Assembly: GCF_046719735.1 (NCBI RefSeq)
Contig: NZ_JAUTWQ010000006.1
Location: 1-64,000, forward strand
Direction of reading: 5' to 3'
DNA: 64,000 nucleotides
Source of the DNA: Halobacillus_B rhizosphaerae
GTDB taxonomy: Bacteria > Bacillota > Bacilli > Bacillales > Halobacillaceae
Positions within the stretch are counted from its first letter, which is position 1; every line of letters begins with the position of its first letter. The position numbers and the translations under genes are program-made. The notes beneath the pieces are model-generated. The model did not search any database and had not been told where the DNA came from. It saw nothing but the letters and a program-made list of their open reading frames with translations. Below, one piece after another: positions 32,093 through 40,431 of this stretch.

Positions 32093-32811
32093 CTGTCTTT
32101 TCCTCTGGAAAACCCAGCAAATAAACGACCACCGTAAGGCTTCAGCACTTGATCCGTAAAATCAATCAGCGGCCCTTTTTCCCGGCATCTATAATAGTGG
32201 TCAAATAAATTGATAAATTGCTGAGCTAACCCTTTATCATAATCTCTTAAAGAACGGGCGAGCCACTTGGATGTCCCTGTCCATTGCTGGTTTGTCCGTA
32301 ATATGAATTCACTGAGCAGCTCTGCAAGAGTGTTCACAGCAAATAACTCTTCTCCTGCTTCTGTTGCACCGATCACGTCTTCCAATGTATCTGTAAGAAA
32401 ATAACGCTTACTTTCTATCGTTTGATAATCCCAAGGCGCCGGACCCATTGCCAATAAACGCTCCGCCTCCTTTTTAATGTCGGTTAAATATTCTTCACCG
32501 CTAATAACCTTACCTTCCGCTACCATTCTTGGTAAAGAGGGTCTCCCTCTCGCACAATCAGATTTAAAGAAATGCCGATAAGAAGTCAGATTATGTACGA
32601 ATACTTCGACTGGCCATTGACATTCTATCCTTGATTCTCGATATGAAGTTTCGACTTGCTGATCGAAAATCACAATATCCAAATCAGACGTTTCTGTCGT
32701 CTGCCCCCGTACGACACTTCCCGCAAGTAACGCTCCCGTACAATCAGGATAGTTTTCTTCTACAAATCGACATGCCGCTAGATAAGGTTCTAGTCTTTGT
32801 TGTTCTTTCAT
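32089..32811 (-). CDS. Nucleotidyltransferase-domain protein (aminoglycoside adenylyltransferase-like fold)
   Basis: A 240-residue protein with the polymerase-beta fold signature Gly31-Ser32 (LLAGSVVRG) and Asp43/Asp45 (TSDLDIVIF). A helical C-terminal half follows (about 110-235). It is too diverged to be called an antibiotic-resistance enzyme. It overlaps the convergent MFS gene by four bases. The ATG follows a weak AAGAGAATGA-type site. Confidence 0.78.
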   Translation of the reverse strand: MKEQQRLEPYLAACRFVEENYPDCTGALLAGSVVRGQTTETSDLDIVIFDQQVETSYRESRIECQWPVEVFVHNLTSYRHFFKSDCARGRPSLPRMVAEGKVISGEEYLTDIKKEAERLLAMGPAPWDYQTIESKRYFLTDTLEDVIGATEAGEELFAVNTLAELLSEFILRTNQQWTGTSKWLARSLRDYDKGLAQQFINLFDHYYRCREKGPLIDFTDQVLKPYGGRLFAGFSRGKDS

Positions 32812-33114
32812 TCATTCTCTTCCCTTCACTAGGATATTTTTTTATCATGCATCAGCTTCTAAAAATAAACAAGAACATCTTAGGAAGGAATGAAATTTTG
32901 CTGCTATCAGCTTTTCTCTTTAACTCCATCCTCACCTCTATTCTCTTTCTTTTAAATCGTTCTCTCTGTTGCTTTAAGAGCCTGTTAAATGGGTAGTTAT
33001 GTAAGAAAGAGCGTTTGAAAGCTCCTGGCAAATAGGATAGCATGAAAGAGGAACTTTTTTGAAATGTCAGAATTATAAATATCGGAATTATTTTGCTTCT
33101 AAGGAGGTAAACCA
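32812..33114. other. Intergenic region upstream of the 5-oxoprolinase operon
   Basis: No protein gene is supported here. A possible promoter for the downstream operon is TTGAAA (33015-33020) with TAGCAT (33038-33043), 17 bases apart. The upstream 200 bases are pyrimidine-rich with no palindrome that I could see. Confidence 0.5.
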
Positions 33115-33834
33115 ATGGAGATCGAACTCTATCCGTTAGGTGATCAAGCAATTGTTGCAGAACTAGGAACATCTATTAATCTCACCACTCATAATCACGT
33201 GCAGCAGTTCATTTCTCACCTAGACAGTATACATCCAGATTGGATGATTGAATATATCCCTGCCTTCACCACAGTTACAATTTTTTATGACCCATTAAAA
33301 ATTCATGACAACTACTTGCCTGACAGCACTATCCTGCCCTATAACTGGGTTTATCAACAGGTGCTGGATATTGCTCATTCAGCACCTCCCAGGGAACAGT
33401 CGCAAGCACGGACGATTGAAATCCCCGTTTGCTATGGCGATGAATTTGGCCCTGATTTAGAAGTGGTGGCGGAAAGAAGTCAATTGCAGCCGGAAGAAGT
33501 GATTAACCTGCATACTTCCGGAGACTATTTAGTTTATATGATTGGCTTTGCACCTGGCTTCCCTTATTTAGGAGGAATGGATGAGGCGATTGCCACCCCT
33601 AGAAGAAAAGACCCCCGTTCGTCCATCCCAGCTGGATCTGTGGGAATTGCCGGTAGCCAGACCGGAGTTTATCCAATTGAAACACCGGGCGGATGGCAGT
33701 TAATTGGACGCACACCTTATCAGTTATTTAAGCCACAGCAGGATCCTCCTTCGCTATTATTAGCGGGGGACCGCATTAAGTTTAAGGCTATTTCCAAAGC
33801 TGAATTCAACAAGCTTGAGGAGGAACAATTATGA
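33115..33834 (+). CDS. pxpB: 5-oxoprolinase subunit PxpB (KipI family)
   Basis: One subunit of the three-part prokaryotic 5-oxoprolinase, which uses ATP to open 5-oxo-L-proline to L-glutamate. The 239-residue protein shows the family core IGFAPGFPYLGGMD (about 142-155), IPAGSVGIAGSQTGVYP and GGWQLIGRTP. KipI of B. subtilis, the sporulation-kinase inhibitor, is the same family, but operon context supports the metabolic role. AAGGAGG precedes the ATG. The stop overlaps the pxpC start as ATGA. Confidence 0.93.
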   Translation: MEIELYPLGDQAIVAELGTSINLTTHNHVQQFISHLDSIHPDWMIEYIPAFTTVTIFYDPLKIHDNYLPDSTILPYNWVYQQVLDIAHSAPPREQSQARTIEIPVCYGDEFGPDLEVVAERSQLQPEEVINLHTSGDYLVYMIGFAPGFPYLGGMDEAIATPRRKDPRSSIPAGSVGIAGSQTGVYPIETPGGWQLIGRTPYQLFKPQQDPPSLLLAGDRIKFKAISKAEFNKLEEEQL

Positions 33835-34832
33835 TTCACGTCAAGAAAGCCGGCCTCCTAACCACGGTTCAAGATTTAGGGCGCTATGGCTTTCAAAAAC
33901 ACGGAGTAATTACAAGTGGAGTCATGGATCCGGAAGCACATCGTATTGCTAATCTGCTCGTTGGCAATTCCATGCAGATGCCAACACTTGAAGTCACCCT
34001 TATGGGGCCCGTACTGGAATTTCACCAGGATGCGCTTATCTCGATTTGCGGCGGTCATCTCTCCCCCATGATTAATGGTGAACCGGTTGGGAACTGGAGA
34101 CCCATTTTCATTAAAAAAGGAAGCGAACTGAGATTTGGCAGTATGCAGGAGGGGTGCCGAGCTTATCTCGCCATCGCAGGGGGCTATGATGTTCCACTCG
34201 TTATGAATAGCTCTTCTACTTATTTACGAGCAGGGATCGGCGGCTATCAAGGACGAAGTCTAGAAAAAGGCGATCAGCTGAATATTCAAGCTCCATCTGC
34301 GGAGTCCTTAGAACTGCTTAGTGAACTTAAAGAATATGCTGGTGCGAATTCGTTTCAAGCTATGGATTGGTATGCTGCTTCAGAACTTGTTCCCAGCCAC
34401 TCACCTGATGAAAAAATCCGTGTCGTGATGGGAAGAGAATATGATTCATTTACCGAGGATAGCAAGCAAGCCTTCATCCATTCTTCATTTAAAGTAGATA
34501 CTCAATCAGACCGGATGGGATACCGGCTGAAAGGAGCATCCTTAGAACTAAAGCATCAAGAAGAAATGATATCAGAAGCTGTGGCATTTGGTACGATTCA
34601 AGTTCCAGCTGAAGGCAATCCTATTATTCTACTTGCCGACCGGCAGACCACGGGAGGCTACCCAAGAATAGCACAGGTGGCTTCTGTGGATCTATCGAAG
34701 GTGGCCCAGTTAAAGCCTGGAGAGGAAGCAGCTTTTGAACTTATTACTCATGAAGAGGCTCAGAAGCTATTTATTGAAAGAGAACATATGATTCAACAGC
34801 TAGCTCAAGGAATTAAACTTAAATACAGATAG
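33831..34832 (+). CDS. pxpC: 5-oxoprolinase subunit PxpC (KipA, biotin-dependent carboxylase fold)
   Basis: The second 5-oxoprolinase subunit, 333 residues. It opens with VKKAGLLTTVQDLGRYGFQK, the family signature, and has GYRLKG and LLADRQTTGGYPRIAQV in the C-terminal half. The fold is cyclophilin-like, as in allophanate hydrolase and urea carboxylase partners. Its ATG overlaps the pxpB stop by four bases, with AGGAGGAAC just upstream. Confidence 0.93.
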   Translation: MIHVKKAGLLTTVQDLGRYGFQKHGVITSGVMDPEAHRIANLLVGNSMQMPTLEVTLMGPVLEFHQDALISICGGHLSPMINGEPVGNWRPIFIKKGSELRFGSMQEGCRAYLAIAGGYDVPLVMNSSSTYLRAGIGGYQGRSLEKGDQLNIQAPSAESLELLSELKEYAGANSFQAMDWYAASELVPSHSPDEKIRVVMGREYDSFTEDSKQAFIHSSFKVDTQSDRMGYRLKGASLELKHQEEMISEAVAFGTIQVPAEGNPIILLADRQTTGGYPRIAQVASVDLSKVAQLKPGEEAAFELITHEEAQKLFIEREHMIQQLAQGIKLKYR

Positions 34833-34833
34833 G

Positions 34834-35613
34834 ATGATCTATGTGGATTTAGTAGATATTAATTGTGATATGGGAGAAAGTTTTGGCACTTATAAAATTG
34901 GCCAGGATGAAGAAATCCTTAAGTATGTGACTTCTGCTAATATTGCCTGTGGATTTCATGCAGGTGATCCAGCAGTCATGCGGAAAACAGTGCAGCAGGC
35001 GCTCGATACAAACACGGGGATAGGTGCTCATCCCGGTTTTCCTGATCTAACAGGGTTTGGGCGCCGGGCCATAGATGTGACCGGCCAGGAAGCTTATGAC
35101 ATGGTCGTTTATCAAATTGGAGCTCTACAAGCTTTTGTACAGGCAGAAGGCGGTGTTCTCCAGCATGTTAAACCTCACGGAGCATTATTTAACATGGCAG
35201 CTAAACAACCAAACTTAGCAGAAGCGATTGCTGAAGCCGTATACAAAGTAAACCCTGAACTGATACTCTTTGGCTTAGCAGGCAGTGAACTAGTTAAAGC
35301 AGGAAAGAATACGGGACTCAAGACGGCAAGCGAAGTTTTCTCAGATCGCACCTATCAAAGTGATGGTTCACTAACCTCCCGAAAAGAACCTGATGCCTTA
35401 ATCACCAATCAGGAGAAAGCAGTCGAGCAAGTGATTCGCATGGTTAAAGAGAACAAAGTGATGACCTTACAGAAAGAAGATATAGATATTAAAGCTCAAA
35501 CCATTTGCATTCACGGGGACGGCGAGCACGCATTGGAATTTGCAGAATTTATCACTGATGCCCTGAAGAACTCAGATATTGCCATCACCAACATCCGTAA
35601 AATTCTCAGTTAA
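34834..35613 (+). CDS. pxpA: 5-oxoprolinase subunit PxpA (LamB/YcsF family)
   Basis: The third subunit, 259 residues. The family core DINCDMGESFGTYKIG is near the start, followed by SANIACGFHAGDP (about 33-45), IGAHPGFPDLTGFGRR, and VKPHGALFN (about 109-117). It starts one base after the pxpC stop with only a weak ribosome site, suggesting coupled translation. The ATG at 34834 or a GTG three codons later may be used. Confidence 0.92.
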   Translation: MIYVDLVDINCDMGESFGTYKIGQDEEILKYVTSANIACGFHAGDPAVMRKTVQQALDTNTGIGAHPGFPDLTGFGRRAIDVTGQEAYDMVVYQIGALQAFVQAEGGVLQHVKPHGALFNMAAKQPNLAEAIAEAVYKVNPELILFGLAGSELVKAGKNTGLKTASEVFSDRTYQSDGSLTSRKEPDALITNQEKAVEQVIRMVKENKVMTLQKEDIDIKAQTICIHGDGEHALEFAEFITDALKNSDIAITNIRKILS

Positions 35614-35634
35614 GCAGTCAGAAGGGAGATTACT

Positions 35635-36825
35635 ATGAAAAAACAATCGACCCGGAGTTTAATATTAGGAGCTGCCTTCTTAATGGCAACCTCTGCGATC
35701 GGTCCAGGATTTCTGACACAAACCACCCACTTCACCGATCAATTAGCCGCTGACTTTGGATTTGTTATCTTGATTTCTATAATTATCGATATTGGCGCTC
35801 AATTAAATATTTGGAGAATTATCGCGATTGCCGAGCGCCCTGCCCAGGATATTGCCAACCATTTACTTCCTGGGTTAGGTTACTTCCTGTCTCTTTTAGT
35901 TGTTGCAGGCGGTCTTGCTTTTAATATAGGAAATATTGCAGGAGCAGGGCTCGGGACAAATGTACTTTTTGGTGTTTCTCCGGAACTGGGGGCTTTTCTC
36001 AGCGGAATTGTAGCGGTAGCCATATTTCTAGTTAGGGAAGCCGGCAAAGCTATGGACCGTTTCACTCAGGCCGCAGGTGTAATTATGATCATATTAACGG
36101 TGTTTGTAATGTTTTCCGCTCAACCACCCGTGGGAGAAGCGATTACGAAAACCTTTGTACCAGATACCATAAACTTTCTAGCGATTATCACTCTGGTAGG
36201 TGGAACAGTAGGCGGTTATATTACCTTCGCCGGAGGTCATAGATTATTAGATTCAGGGGTGAAAGGTAAAGATTCACTCTCTCATGTAACTAAAAGTTCC
36301 GTGTCCGCAATCTCCATTGCTTCCATCATGCGTATTTTCTTATTTTTAGCTTCCCTTGGAGTGGTTGCTTCTGGTGTAAGCTTAGATTCCGCCAATCCTG
36401 CAGCTTCCGTCTTTCAATCGGCTGCCGGAACATTCGGATATAAGATATTTGGGATTATTATGTGGGCAGCTGCGGTTACTTCCGTTGTAGGAGCTGCTTA
36501 TACGTCAGTCTCCTTCATTCGCACGTTCAGCCATAAGATCGAGAAATATCATAAATGGTACATCGTAGGATTTATCGCGCTTTCAACGTTAGTGTTCGTT
36601 TCCATTGGTAAGCCTGTAAAAGTTCTTATCCTCGTCGGCTCATTAAATGGACTTATTCTGCCGATCGCTTTAGGAGTGATGTTGTTTGCCGCTCACAAAA
36701 CGAAAATTGTTGGTTCTTATAAACATCCTCTCTGGCTGACCATTTTCGGGGGATTAATTGTTATCGCCATGGCATACATTGGCGGAGTTTCGTTAGTCAC
36801 TGGAATTCCACAACTATTCGAATAG
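35635..36825 (+). CDS. ycsG: NRAMP-family transporter (YcsG-like)
   Basis: A 396-residue membrane protein with about 11 hydrophobic segments, related to NRAMP/MntH divalent-metal transporters. TSAIGPGFLTQTTHFT replaces the usual DPGN metal-binding motif of helix 1, so manganese transport is doubtful. It sits between pxpA and the DUF1445 gene, as ycsG does in B. subtilis. A role in 5-oxoproline, amino-acid or metal uptake for the pathway is possible and is inference. AGAAGGGAG precedes the ATG. Confidence 0.85.
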   Translation: MKKQSTRSLILGAAFLMATSAIGPGFLTQTTHFTDQLAADFGFVILISIIIDIGAQLNIWRIIAIAERPAQDIANHLLPGLGYFLSLLVVAGGLAFNIGNIAGAGLGTNVLFGVSPELGAFLSGIVAVAIFLVREAGKAMDRFTQAAGVIMIILTVFVMFSAQPPVGEAITKTFVPDTINFLAIITLVGGTVGGYITFAGGHRLLDSGVKGKDSLSHVTKSSVSAISIASIMRIFLFLASLGVVASGVSLDSANPAASVFQSAAGTFGYKIFGIIMWAAAVTSVVGAAYTSVSFIRTFSHKIEKYHKWYIVGFIALSTLVFVSIGKPVKVLILVGSLNGLILPIALGVMLFAAHKTKIVGSYKHPLWLTIFGGLIVIAMAYIGGVSLVTGIPQLFE

Positions 36826-36838
36826 GAGGTCAACCGTT

Positions 36839-37624
36839 ATGGACGTATCAATGCTGACTCCCGCTCAGGCACGTTCTCTCATTAGACAAGATCAATGGAA
36901 CAAGCCAACCTCTGGAATGTCTAATGGTTATATTCAAGCCAACCTTGTCGTATTACCTAAGGCATTAGCTTATGACTTTCTATTATTTTGTCAGCGCAAC
37001 CCGAAACCTTGTCCTCTTCTTGAAGTGACGAATATTGGCTCTCCAATTCCTGAAATATTTGCCCCTGAAGCTGATCTGAGAACAGACTTGCCAGAATACT
37101 ATGTATATAAAAAAGGAGAGCTAATACAAAAATGTTCCTCCATTTCGGATCTGTGGTCTGAGAGCCTAATTGCTTTTCTTATTGGCTGCAGCTTTACCTT
37201 TGAGGAGGCTCTTGTGAAAAACCGAATCCCTATCCGCCATATTGAAGAAAGAAAAAATGTTCCTATGTACAACACGTCTATCCGCTGTCAGCCAGCTGGT
37301 GAATTTCAGGGTTCCATGGTCGTAAGCATGAGACCCATAAAGAAAAAAGATGTGATAAGAGCTGTACAAGTTACTAGTCGATTTCCTTCCGTACATGGCG
37401 CTCCCATTCACATAGGAGATCCCAAATCGATTGGTATTTCTCAACTGGACGAGCCTGATTTTGGAGATCCTGTTACGATTAAAGAAGATGAGGTTCCGGT
37501 ATTCTGGGCTTGCGGCGTTACCCCTCAAGCCATAGCTAAGGATAGGAAACCTGACTTAATGATTACTCATGCCCCTGGCCATATGTTCATCACGAACGAA
37601 AGAAATGAAGGGTATAGTGTATGA
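36839..37624 (+). CDS. ycsI: DUF1445/UPF0317 putative hydro-lyase (YcsI)
   Basis: A 261-residue soluble protein of the YcsI family. Conserved pieces are TSGMSNGYIQANLV, CPLLEVTNIG, GCSFTFEEAL, MYNTSIRCQPAGEF and the end ITHAPGHMFITNE. The same domain occurs in the mammalian D-glutamate cyclase DGLUCY, beside its catalytic domain. Next to a 5-oxoprolinase operon, a role in D-glutamate/5-oxo-D-proline chemistry is plausible but unproven. AGGAGGTC lies 10 bases before the ATG. Its stop codon overlaps the ATG of a 42-codon frame (37621-37749). Confidence 0.88.
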   Translation: MDVSMLTPAQARSLIRQDQWNKPTSGMSNGYIQANLVVLPKALAYDFLLFCQRNPKPCPLLEVTNIGSPIPEIFAPEADLRTDLPEYYVYKKGELIQKCSSISDLWSESLIAFLIGCSFTFEEALVKNRIPIRHIEERKNVPMYNTSIRCQPAGEFQGSMVVSMRPIKKKDVIRAVQVTSRFPSVHGAPIHIGDPKSIGISQLDEPDFGDPVTIKEDEVPVFWACGVTPQAIAKDRKPDLMITHAPGHMFITNERNEGYSV

Positions 37625-37749
37625 TCAGCATCGTTAGATCCAGGACACGCCCCTCATCTACAGACGAACAATCAAAGGAATTTCAATCGTTTTCCCTGAA
37701 TGACCGCTCTGGAATTACAGTGAAAACGACCGGAAACCTTACCTCTTGA
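37621..37749 (+). CDS. Possible 42-codon frame overlapping the ycsI stop
   Basis: ATG at 37621 overlaps the ycsI stop as ATGA and opens 42 codons (MISIVRSRTRPSSTDEQ...) ending before the terminator. It has no hydrophobic segment and no family I recognise, and there is no separate ribosome site. Translational coupling makes it possible; chance is as likely. Confidence 0.2.
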   Translation: MISIVRSRTRPSSTDEQSKEFQSFSLNDRSGITVKTTGNLTS

Positions 37750-37753
37750 AGAC

Positions 37754-37811
37754 AAAAAAATCCGAACGATGAAGGAATAATGTTCGTAGCATTTCATCAT
37801 CGTTCGGATTT
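37754..37811. terminator. Terminator between the 5-oxoprolinase and fatty-acid operons
   Basis: A perfect 15-bp stem (37758-37772 with 37797-37811, AAATCCGAACGATGA type) has seven T residues on the minus-strand side and a weaker T run on the plus side. It mainly serves the minus-strand operon. Confidence 0.85.
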
Positions 37812-37852
37812 AATACTGGCTAAAAGTCTTTTTTTAAAGCTCTTTTGGCAAT

Positions 37853-38644
37853 TTACTTGCCTGTGAATCCCGGCTTTCGCTTATCCTTGAAAGCCTGCAC
37901 TCCTTCTTGATGATCTTCAGTCGTCACCATCATCGTCTGAGTCAGACGCTCCTGTTCGAGGATTGATGCCAAATCAGAATGTTCAGCTTGATCTACTAAC
38001 CTTTTCATCATTCCCAGTGCCTTCCCTGGTCCATTTGCCAGATGGACCGCATAGTTCATAGATTCTTCCTCTATCTTATCCAGTGGAAGAACTCTATTTA
38101 CAATCCCCCATCCAAGAGCGGTTTCAACAGGGATTGGTTCTGCTTTAAACAACAATTCCTTAGTTCGGTATGGCCCAAGAAGCTTCGTGAGAAAATAAGA
38201 TCCTCCTCCATCTGCAACCAGCCCGACATGCGCAAAACTCAAGACAAATTGGCTCTCTTCTCCAGCAAGGATCTGATCACAGGCAAGCGCTAAATTAAAC
38301 CCTGCACCTGCCGCATAGCCATGAACTACGGCAATGACTGGTTTGGGCAAGTCTTTTATCATGAGAATAGCTTTATTTAACTCTCCTACGTGCTCATAAA
38401 TATCATGCGGAGCAGCTTTGCCCATACTCTTGACATCGCCACCCGCAGAAAATGATCGGCCTGCTCCCGACAGAAGCACTACTTTTATTTCGTGATTCTG
38501 CTTCGCTTCCTCCAATGCAGCCTGCAATCCTAGGATCATTTCGTCTGAAAAGGCATTTAAACTTTCCGGACGATTCAATACACAGGACATAACAGGACCA
38601 TTCACATGAACTAATAAATGATTATTTCCTAATGAACTCATCAT
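37853..38644 (-). CDS. Enoyl-CoA hydratase/isomerase family protein
   Basis: Crotonase-fold enzyme that hydrates enoyl-CoA in beta-oxidation. The 263-residue protein has the acyl-CoA oxyanion motifs FSAGGDVKSM (about 66-75) and HGYAAGAGFNLALACD (about 108-123). The usual second catalytic Glu is replaced, since the sequence after FAHVGL reads VADGGGSYFL, so hydratase activity versus another crotonase reaction is uncertain. It is the last gene of the nine-gene operon, 13 bases after the acyl-CoA dehydrogenase gene. Confidence 0.88.
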   Translation of the reverse strand: MMSSLGNNHLLVHVNGPVMSCVLNRPESLNAFSDEMILGLQAALEEAKQNHEIKVVLLSGAGRSFSAGGDVKSMGKAAPHDIYEHVGELNKAILMIKDLPKPVIAVVHGYAAGAGFNLALACDQILAGEESQFVLSFAHVGLVADGGGSYFLTKLLGPYRTKELLFKAEPIPVETALGWGIVNRVLPLDKIEEESMNYAVHLANGPGKALGMMKRLVDQAEHSDLASILEQERLTQTMMVTTEDHQEGVQAFKDKRKPGFTGK

Positions 38645-38657
38645 TCATCTCTCCTAG

Positions 38658-40430
38658 TTAAGAAATATAGTGTGTTTGTTCAATCATCGCATCCGCTATG
38701 GCTCGGTTACGGGTAATCGTATCCTCCCAATGATAACGGCTAAGCAGAGCGGCCGCCTGACGAAGAGAAGTGGTTCTTTCCTCTCCGTTTAAAAGGCTGG
38801 AAAATAAGAAACTCACATTTTTCTGTACCTCTACTGCCGAGTTTTCTACAACCGTATAAGCGAGCTGAGTTTTCAGCTCTGCTTCCTCATCCGACTGATG
38901 TATAGCCTTCAAAGTCCGCAAAACCGCAGACTCACTTTGATAAATATGAATGGCCAGATCAGCTAGTCTCATTAAGGTCTCTTGTTCCTCATGCAGCTGG
39001 TCTCCATATTTACGGTAAGCTGTTCCTGCTGATACTAAGAAAAAGTCTTTAAATAATGCTACGGCTTCTTTCAATTTCTCAAGCGGACCTTCTGATTTCA
39101 TAAAAGCACTGTTTTTTAACGAATGTTCCGCTTTTTCCATAATCGCCTGAGTATCCCTTTCCTTCCCTGCTATTTTTTTGAAAAATGCTCTCGGGATAAG
39201 CAATCGATTTATTTCGTTGGTCCCTTCGAAAATACGGTTGATTCTGGAATCACGATAGGCTTGTTCTATTGGATAATCTTTAATAAAACCAGCTCCGCCA
39301 TGCAGCTGCAGGGTTTCATCTACTATTGCATCCAGCGTTTCAGAGCCGGTGATTTTGCAAATCGCAGACTCTAAGTTATGCTCGTTCATGGCTTTTGCTA
39401 TGGCTGGATGGTCTTGAGAATCACCATAGCTGCCAAGAACCGACTCGATGTGACCCGCAGTGCGATACAACAAGGATTCCGTCGAATATATGCGGGCAGC
39501 CATATGAGCCAGTTTTTCTTTCGTAGCATTAAAATCAGCAATCGATCGTCCAAATTGACGACGCTCTGTTGTATGCTTAAGAGCCAATTGGAAACCATGC
39601 TTTGCTGCTCCTGTAGTAGCAAAACCAAGGTTAAATCGTCCAAGATTCAGCACATTGAGAGCGATTAGATGACCTTTGCCCACTTCCCCCAGTTTGTTTT
39701 CTGCAGGTACTTCACAATCCTCCAAAATAACAGAGCAAGTAGACGAACCTTTTATCCCCATCTTATCTTCTTCAGGTCCAATGGATAATCCTTTAAATCC
39801 TCTTTCCACAATGAAAGCAGTAAACTTCTCGCCGTCCACCTTGGCATAGACGATAAAAGTGTCCGAAAAAGCAGCATTTGTAATATAAATTTTTGTTCCA
39901 TTTAATAAATAATGAGTTCCTTTCTCATTAAGTACGGCTGTGGTTTTGGCAGATAAAGCATCAGAACCTGCGTCAGGCTCAGTCAGACAATACGCGCCAA
40001 TATATTCTCCACTGGCAAGTTTCGGTAAGTATTTTTGCTTTTGATCTTTCGTACCAAAGTAGGTAATTGGAAGAGTGGCAATACACGTGTGATTGGAATG
40101 GGCCACGCTGTAACCACTCGCATTCCCCAGAGCTTCTCCCACGATCCCTTTGCTTATTTTATCCAGACCTAATCCGCCATAAGCTTCGGGAATACTATGT
40201 CCTAACAGCCCTAGCTCTCCAGCCTGTTTCATTTTTTCAGCTACAAAAGCGAAATCTCCAGCTTCAATCTGCTTCCGGTATGGATGGATTTCCCGGGAAA
40301 TAAATTGTCGAGCTGTGTTGGATATCATTCTATGCTCGTCCGTCCGGTCCTCCGGAGTAAAAACAGCTTCACAGCTGATCTCCTCTAACAAGTAATCTCC
40401 GCCTTGCACTTTATGGTGTACAGGATGCAT
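38658..40430 (-). CDS. Acyl-CoA dehydrogenase, long form (FadE-like)
   Basis: Flavoenzyme that introduces the trans-2 double bond in acyl-CoA. At 590 residues it is the long form with a C-terminal helical extension, like B. subtilis FadE (about 594). The N-terminal helical domain, YCLTEPDAGSDA (about 151-162), KIYITNAAFSD, the FAD region and RIFEGTNEINR (about 398-408) are all present. AAGGAGGATTAAC precedes the ATG, one base after the ComB-like gene's stop. It is co-transcribed with the beta-oxidation genes. Confidence 0.92.
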   Translation of the reverse strand: MHPVHHKVQGGDYLLEEISCEAVFTPEDRTDEHRMISNTARQFISREIHPYRKQIEAGDFAFVAEKMKQAGELGLLGHSIPEAYGGLGLDKISKGIVGEALGNASGYSVAHSNHTCIATLPITYFGTKDQKQKYLPKLASGEYIGAYCLTEPDAGSDALSAKTTAVLNEKGTHYLLNGTKIYITNAAFSDTFIVYAKVDGEKFTAFIVERGFKGLSIGPEEDKMGIKGSSTCSVILEDCEVPAENKLGEVGKGHLIALNVLNLGRFNLGFATTGAAKHGFQLALKHTTERRQFGRSIADFNATKEKLAHMAARIYSTESLLYRTAGHIESVLGSYGDSQDHPAIAKAMNEHNLESAICKITGSETLDAIVDETLQLHGGAGFIKDYPIEQAYRDSRINRIFEGTNEINRLLIPRAFFKKIAGKERDTQAIMEKAEHSLKNSAFMKSEGPLEKLKEAVALFKDFFLVSAGTAYRKYGDQLHEEQETLMRLADLAIHIYQSESAVLRTLKAIHQSDEEAELKTQLAYTVVENSAVEVQKNVSFLFSSLLNGEERTTSLRQAAALLSRYHWEDTITRNRAIADAMIEQTHYIS

Positions 40431-40431
40431 G

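Noticed and set aside
32631..33172. Frames on both strands across the region before pxpB
   Set aside because: No ribosome sites; part is antisense to the nucleotidyltransferase gene and the rest is low-complexity pyrimidine-rich DNA.
39123..39668. Plus-strand reading frames opposite the long acyl-CoA dehydrogenase gene
   Set aside because: They are antisense to a clear gene, have no ribosome site and show no protein-like composition.
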